From NCBI GenBank assembly GCA_002421915.1, contig DISA01000017.1:1-9382 (forward strand): 9,382 nucleotides of DNA. Direction: 5' to 3'. This DNA is from Gallionellaceae bacterium UBA6222. GTDB lineage: Bacteria > Pseudomonadota > Gammaproteobacteria > Burkholderiales > Gallionellaceae. Position 1 is the stretch's first letter, and the number at the start of each line of letters is the position of its first letter. Positions 5,767 through 9,382 of this stretch are shown one piece after another. The position numbers and the translations under genes are program-made. The notes below the pieces were generated by a model. That model did no database searches, was not told the DNA's origin, and worked only from the letters and a program-made list of their open reading frames with translations.

Positions 5767-7707
5767 TTATAGCTTGAATGCCGATGCCGCACGTTTGAAG
5801 GCTTGCAGCGATGCGGTGTTGCTGTGGCCCGTATAGCGCAGCGCGATGTATCGGGCGGCGATACCTTGCACATCGTCGCCGATCTTCGGCCGTGCGGCGG
5901 CGATCCGCGCCGCATAATCCAGCGGCCCTTCGTGCGGCGCGCGCGGCAGTCCGGCTTTTTTCAATTTGCGGCAGAACTTGAGCCAGACCGCCTGTACCGG
6001 GTCGCGCTGGCGCACCACCAGACGGCGCAACAAGATCAGGGTGAACAATCCCACCAGAAGGAAGATGCCGGCCAGCATATTCAGTGCCATTTTCTGCCAG
6101 GTGATGTCCTCCATGCCGAGACGGGTGAGGAAGGCGAACTGTGTTTCCGGGTTGTAACCCAGCACCCACTGGTTCCATTGGTTCGCCAGCGCATCCCAGT
6201 TGAAACGCAGTTCGCGCAGCCATTGCGGCGGGTTGCGAGCCATGAATGGCAGCGCGGCCGGGTCGGCTACGGCGGCGGAGAGACCGAACTCGATACGTGC
6301 GGGGGCGATGACGGCGGTCGGGTCGTGACGCACCCAGCCGCGTTCGGGCAACCACACCTCGGCCCAAGCGTGGGCATCGGACTGACGCAGGATGTAATAG
6401 CCGCCGAGTGCATTGTATTCGCTGCCCTGATAGCCGGTGACCACACGCGCCGGGATACCGGCGGCGCGCAGCAGGAACACGAAACTGCCGGCGTAGTGTT
6501 CGCAGAAGCCTTGTTTCGTCCGGAACAAAAATTCGTCCACGCTATTCACCCCGAGCAGCGGCGGTTCCAGTGTGTATTCGAATCCACCCTGGCTGAAGTG
6601 GCGCAGCACCTCGCGCACGATGGCGGCATCGTCGTCAGGATGCCGGGCGCGCCAGTCTTCCGCCAGTTGGTGCGCCTGCGGATTGAGGCCGCGCGGCAGG
6701 GCGAGGGCACGCCGGATCTGTTGCGGCGGCTCCGCGAGATTGGCGCGATAGCCGAGGAAGGATGCAGCCCGGTAGCGCAGTCGTGTGTTCACCGGCGCGC
6801 GGCTGAGCAACTGGAAGTCGGGTGTCAGCTCGTGCGGGATGGAAAGTGTGTCCGGCATGTCCAGCGCAAACAGCCAGCGTTTGTTGTGCGGTTCCAGCGT
6901 GACCGTGTAGTTCACCGGCTGTGCGGTGTTTTCCAGCCCGGACTTCAGTGTCGTGGCGTTGCGACCGCGTTGCCAGGTGGTGCCGTCAAAATCCCACAGC
7001 ACCGGCCCGCGCCAGTACAGTTGATCCCGCGGCGGGACGGGGCCGTCAAATGTCACACGGAACGCCACCGCGTCGTTCAGCGACAATTTGCTCATGCTGC
7101 CGGGCGACATGGAGTCGGACAGGCCGCTGCTGGCGTAAGCGTCTTGCGGCAGCCCCCATAGCGGGCCCTGCACGCGCGGGAACAGCACGAACAGAATGAG
7201 CGACAGCGGGATGGCCTGAAGCAGCAACACACCGCCGATGCGCAGGCGCGGCCTGGGGCCGAGATTACCGCTGTACAGATGCACCCAGGTCGCCATGATG
7301 ACGAGCAGTGTGGCCAGCATGAACAGCGCGGTAGGGATGCTCTGCGAATAGAAGAAGTTGGTGATGATGATGAAACAGGACAGATAGACCAGCACCGTGG
7401 CATCGCGTGCCGTGCGCAGCTCCAGCAGCTTTGCCGTGGACAGCAGGATCAGCAATGTGACCCCGACCTCGCGCCCGAACAGCGAGCGGAAGGAGAGGGC
7501 GATGGCCAGTGCGCTGGCGACGGTGATGCCGAGCAGCAACCAGCGTGGCGGCAATGGCGCGTCGCGATAAGTGAGATAGGCGCGCCAGGCCAGCAAGGCT
7601 GCGCATTCCGCGCTTACCCACAACGGCAGATGCTCGGTATGCGGCGCGCTCACCAGCAGGATGCAGGCGATCAGGCCGTAGATGAGCGGGGCGGAGAGTT
7701 TCATCAT
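5767..7707 (-). CDS. tgpA: TgpA-type transglutaminase membrane protein (DUF3488 / transglutaminase-like / DUF4129)
   Basis: This is a 646-aa inner-membrane protein. The N-terminal third (about 1-175) is a series of roughly five to six hydrophobic helices (DUF3488-like). A large presumably periplasmic domain follows. The transglutaminase core carries a complete Cys-His-Asp triad: C402 in KQGFCEHYAG, H446 in SDAHAWAEVW and D462 in RHDPTAV. A final membrane helix at about 541-560 (MALNMLAGIFLLVGLFTLIL) leads to a cytoplasmic tail with basic residues. P. aeruginosa TgpA has this architecture and is reported as essential there; its substrate is not established to my knowledge. The ATG at 7707 overlaps the stop of the DUF58 gene as ATGA; an in-frame ATG at 7743 would add 12 residues encoded within the DUF58 gene and is less likely. 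Co-transcription with moxR and DUF58 is a conserved arrangement. Confidence 0.92.
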   Translation of the reverse strand: MMKLSAPLIYGLIACILLVSAPHTEHLPLWVSAECAALLAWRAYLTYRDAPLPPRWLLLGITVASALAIALSFRSLFGREVGVTLLILLSTAKLLELRTARDATVLVYLSCFIIITNFFYSQSIPTALFMLATLLVIMATWVHLYSGNLGPRPRLRIGGVLLLQAIPLSLILFVLFPRVQGPLWGLPQDAYASSGLSDSMSPGSMSKLSLNDAVAFRVTFDGPVPPRDQLYWRGPVLWDFDGTTWQRGRNATTLKSGLENTAQPVNYTVTLEPHNKRWLFALDMPDTLSIPHELTPDFQLLSRAPVNTRLRYRAASFLGYRANLAEPPQQIRRALALPRGLNPQAHQLAEDWRARHPDDDAAIVREVLRHFSQGGFEYTLEPPLLGVNSVDEFLFRTKQGFCEHYAGSFVFLLRAAGIPARVVTGYQGSEYNALGGYYILRQSDAHAWAEVWLPERGWVRHDPTAVIAPARIEFGLSAAVADPAALPFMARNPPQWLRELRFNWDALANQWNQWVLGYNPETQFAFLTRLGMEDITWQKMALNMLAGIFLLVGLFTLILLRRLVVRQRDPVQAVWLKFCRKLKKAGLPRAPHEGPLDYAARIAAARPKIGDDVQGIAARYIALRYTGHSNTASLQAFKRAASAFKL

Positions 7708-8753
7708 TCCGGCATCCCGAACAACGCCAGCCTGCGCAGGCATTCGGCTCGATGTGTCGGGCTGTGCTGCGGGGTCACTTCGCCGTCAGGCAGGCGCAGT
7801 CCGTACATCAGGCCGCGTGCGTCGGCATCCAGCACCCAGCGCGTGAGCAACTCCAGTTTTCTTTCCTGCGCGATGTCGGGCAGTTGCGACACGTTACTGA
7901 CGGAGTCAGCCGTTTGCGGGAGCAACTGCCTTGCCGCTCCTCCCGCACCAGAGGGCTCCGCCCCGCCGTGTAGGAGCGGCAACTGTGCCCAGTCCAGCCA
8001 GAGTTCCTGCCCTTGCATTGCCGAGAACTGCTTTACCTGCAGACCCTGTTCGCGCGCCAGTGCTTTCCATGCGATGCGCGGCATCGCATCGCCTGCCACG
8101 TAGTTGCGCAGGCCGGAGAAATCGTCGTCGCCTTTTGCCATGATCTTGCCGCTGCCATCCTGTGCCGAGGCGGCAGGCAAGGGCTGCGGTGCGGCAGGTT
8201 TGGGGTAGACCAGCGCGCGCACGTCGAAATGGAGGTAGGTCCAAGCCTTGAACAGTCCCAACGGGAAACGGGTTTGCAGCACCAGCCGTCCGCTGTCCAG
8301 CCAGCCGCGGCGGGTGGCGGGAAGGCCGAGTTCGACCGGGATTGAGGCTTGTGGTGGCAGATCGAACACGGTCTCGTGACCTTCGTCATCATGCAGATGC
8401 ACTTGATGCCGTGCCAATGTGCCGGGATTGTTGAAGTGGAACACGAAGCGCGCCTCTTCGCCGGCGAACACCGGTTCGACGTAACCCGCATGGATCTCCA
8501 GTTGCGCCAGATTGCGGAAAGCGTACAGCATCGTCAGCCCGCCCGTGGTGGCGAGCAGGAAGGTGAGCATATAGCCCAGACTCAAGTTGTAGTTGATGTC
8601 GCCCAGCAGCATCAGGATCAGCACGAGGGCGAAAGCGAAGAACTGCCGGGTTGGCAGGATGTAGATACGGCGCTGGCTGAGCAGTACCGTGCCGGTTTCG
8701 ACAGTGCGGCGGAAGGCCCAGTTGCGGAAGATTTGTCGGAGACGTTTGGTCAA
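7704..8753 (-). CDS. DUF58 domain membrane protein with a repeat-derived insertion
   Basis: This 349-aa protein lies between a MoxR ATPase and a TgpA-like transglutaminase, the standard place for DUF58 proteins, whose exact role is not established. Two membrane helices at about 36-52 and 58-78 precede a soluble part. The DUF58 core is at about 205-242 (GDDDFSGLRNYVAGDAMPRI, then AWKALAREQGLQVKQF). Residues 260-292 look like an extra, low-complexity Gly/Ala/Gln-rich insertion between the LDWAQLP and LPDIAQERK segments, which would otherwise join. It corresponds to a palindrome-rich DNA stretch (see separate entry). The start is a TTG at 8753: a TGA closes the frame nine codons upstream and there is no ATG or GTG in between. 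I see no good Shine-Dalgarno site at the usual distance. The stop overlaps the tgpA start. Confidence 0.9.
   Translation of the reverse strand: MTKRLRQIFRNWAFRRTVETGTVLLSQRRIYILPTRQFFAFALVLILMLLGDINYNLSLGYMLTFLLATTGGLTMLYAFRNLAQLEIHAGYVEPVFAGEEARFVFHFNNPGTLARHQVHLHDDEGHETVFDLPPQASIPVELGLPATRRGWLDSGRLVLQTRFPLGLFKAWTYLHFDVRALVYPKPAAPQPLPAASAQDGSGKIMAKGDDDFSGLRNYVAGDAMPRIAWKALAREQGLQVKQFSAMQGQELWLDWAQLPLLHGGAEPSGAGGAARQLLPQTADSVSNVSQLPDIAQERKLELLTRWVLDADARGLMYGLRLPDGEVTPQHSPTHRAECLRRLALFGMPE
7879..7985. repeat. Cluster of nested palindromes inside the DUF58 gene (REP-like insertion)
   Basis: Four perfect inverted repeats are packed into about 107 bp: GGCAGTTGC/GCAACTGCC (7879-7887 with 7922-7930), CTGAC-GGA-GTCAG (7897-7909), TTGCCGCTCCT/AGGAGCGGCAA (7931-7941 with 7972-7982), and inside the last GGGC-TCC-GCCC (7953-7963). 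The phrase TGTAGGAGCGGC resembles the ends of extragenic palindromic repeats known in several proteobacteria. On the coding strand the motif for Q-L-P recurs at codons 257 and 290, so about 99 bp (33 codons) could have been inserted in frame with a duplicated target. The inverted repeats are seen directly; the mobile origin is inference. Confidence 0.65.
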
Positions 8754-8791
8754 CGGGATCGCTTGCCTGTTTTGTTTTCAGTTCCTGCTAC

Positions 8792-9382
8792 TCAGGGAAT
8801 GGCGACCGTCTCGATCAGCTCGCGTGCCAGTTTCTCACCGTCCGATGCATTGATATCCTGCACGGATTGTAAACGGTGGCTGGCAATGCCGGGCAGCACG
8901 GCCTGGATGTCTTCCGGAATGACGGCGCCGCGCCCGGCGAGCAGTGCCCAGGCACGGGCGGCGGCGAGCAAGGCGAGTCCGGCGCGGGGTGACAGGCCGT
9001 GCACGAAGCGCGCCGACTCGCGGCTGTGGCGCAGGATGGCCTGCACATAATCGAGCAGCGCGGGTGAGACAAAGATTTGGCGCGCCTGTTGCTGCAAGGC
9101 GAACAGTTCGGCGGTTTCCATCCGCGGCTTCAGCTGCGCGACAAGGTCGCGCCGATCCACCCCGGACAGCAGTCCGCGCTCGGCTTGCGCATTCGGATAG
9201 CCCAACTGGATGCGCATCATGAAACGGTCGAGCTGTGATTCCGGCAAAGGAAAGGTGCCGATCTGGTTGGTCGGATTCTGCGTGGCGATGACGAAGAACG
9301 GTTCGGGCAACGGGCGTGTTTCACCTTCGCTGGTGACCTGATGTTCCTCCATCGCTTCCAGCAGCGCGCTCTGCGTCTTGGG
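8792..9382 (-). CDS. MoxR-family AAA+ ATPase, C-terminal part (runs off the right edge)
   Basis: About 196 residues of a MoxR-type AAA+ ATPase are visible, entering in frame at 9382 with PKTQSALLEAMEEHQVT. In the family this directly follows the Walker B and DEINRA segment, so the nucleotide-binding P-loop half is outside the window. Sensor 1 is in FVIATQNPTNQ. The arginine-finger region is LPESQLDRF. Sensor 2 is in LSPRAGLALL, within the C-terminal lid. MoxR ATPases act as chaperone-like factors; full length is usually 310-340 aa. The stop is 38 bp before the TTG start of the DUF58 gene, giving the conserved moxR-DUF58-tgpA order. No terminator is visible in that gap, which supports one transcript. 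Confidence 0.93.
   Translation of the reverse strand, partial: PKTQSALLEAMEEHQVTSEGETRPLPEPFFVIATQNPTNQIGTFPLPESQLDRFMMRIQLGYPNAQAERGLLSGVDRRDLVAQLKPRMETAELFALQQQARQIFVSPALLDYVQAILRHSRESARFVHGLSPRAGLALLAAARAWALLAGRGAVIPEDIQAVLPGIASHRLQSVQDINASDGEKLARELIETVAIP

Noticed and set aside
5738..6367. N-terminal extension of queD to 6367, giving a fused 357-aa protein
   Set aside because: The extra residues lie within tgpA in another frame and are low-complexity Arg/Ala/Gly. QueD homologues begin at the MHITRRLEF segment.
5803..7161. Long plus-strand open frame (452 codons) opposite tgpA
   Set aside because: It is the antisense of a clear transglutaminase gene in high-GC sequence. The translation is Arg/His/Gln-rich with no recognisable domain and no plausible ribosome binding site.
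7279..8103. Plus-strand open frame of 274 codons across the DUF58/tgpA junction
   Set aside because: Shadow frame: it crosses two genuine overlapping genes on the other strand, and its composition is typical of antisense translation.

Overview
The window reads as a GC-rich proteobacterial chromosome segment. The flagellar gene order and the FliI/FliG/FliF sequences suggest a betaproteobacterium, perhaps Nitrosomonadales/Gallionellaceae-like. That placement is from memory of family sequences and was not searched. Three blocks can be told apart.

Block 1 (1-4381) is the flagellar basal-body locus. A tightly coupled minus-strand operon fliF-fliG-fliH-fliI begins at about 3804 and runs off the left edge inside fliI, just before its Walker A loop. 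Adjacent genes overlap by a few bases. The single plus-strand gene fliE diverges from fliF, as in Salmonella, across a 244-bp control region. FliF is the MS ring, FliG the rotor switch protein that binds the FliF C-terminus, and FliH/FliI the export stator and ATPase. FliE joins the MS ring to the rod.

Block 2 (about 4382-5293) is visibly AT-richer and breaks the housekeeping context. It holds a compact two-gene cassette with its own near-consensus sigma-70 promoter: an 87-aa ribbon-helix-helix-like protein and a 138-aa PemK/MazF-like protein, 9 bp apart. This is best read as a type II toxin-antitoxin module inserted downstream of fliE. A degenerate copy of what looks like a dispersed intergenic repeat follows the toxin stop.

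Block 3 (5294-9382) is a minus-strand operon: moxR (AAA+ ATPase, 5' part outside the window), a DUF58 membrane protein, a TgpA-type transglutaminase membrane protein, and queD (6-carboxytetrahydropterin synthase) as last gene. moxR-DUF58-tgpA is a widely conserved trio of the cell envelope; queD belongs to queuosine/deazapurine synthesis and is probably only a co-transcribed passenger. It converges on the toxin-antitoxin cassette.

The most unusual local structures are: (a) a roughly 99-bp, in-frame, palindrome-rich insertion inside the DUF58 gene, which looks like a REP-type element domesticated into a coding sequence; (b) a 13/15-matching tandem duplication of the fliG start region at the fliF/fliG junction; (c) the toxin-antitoxin cassette with an AT palindrome over its promoter; and (d) inverted and helically phased direct repeats in the fliE/fliF control region.
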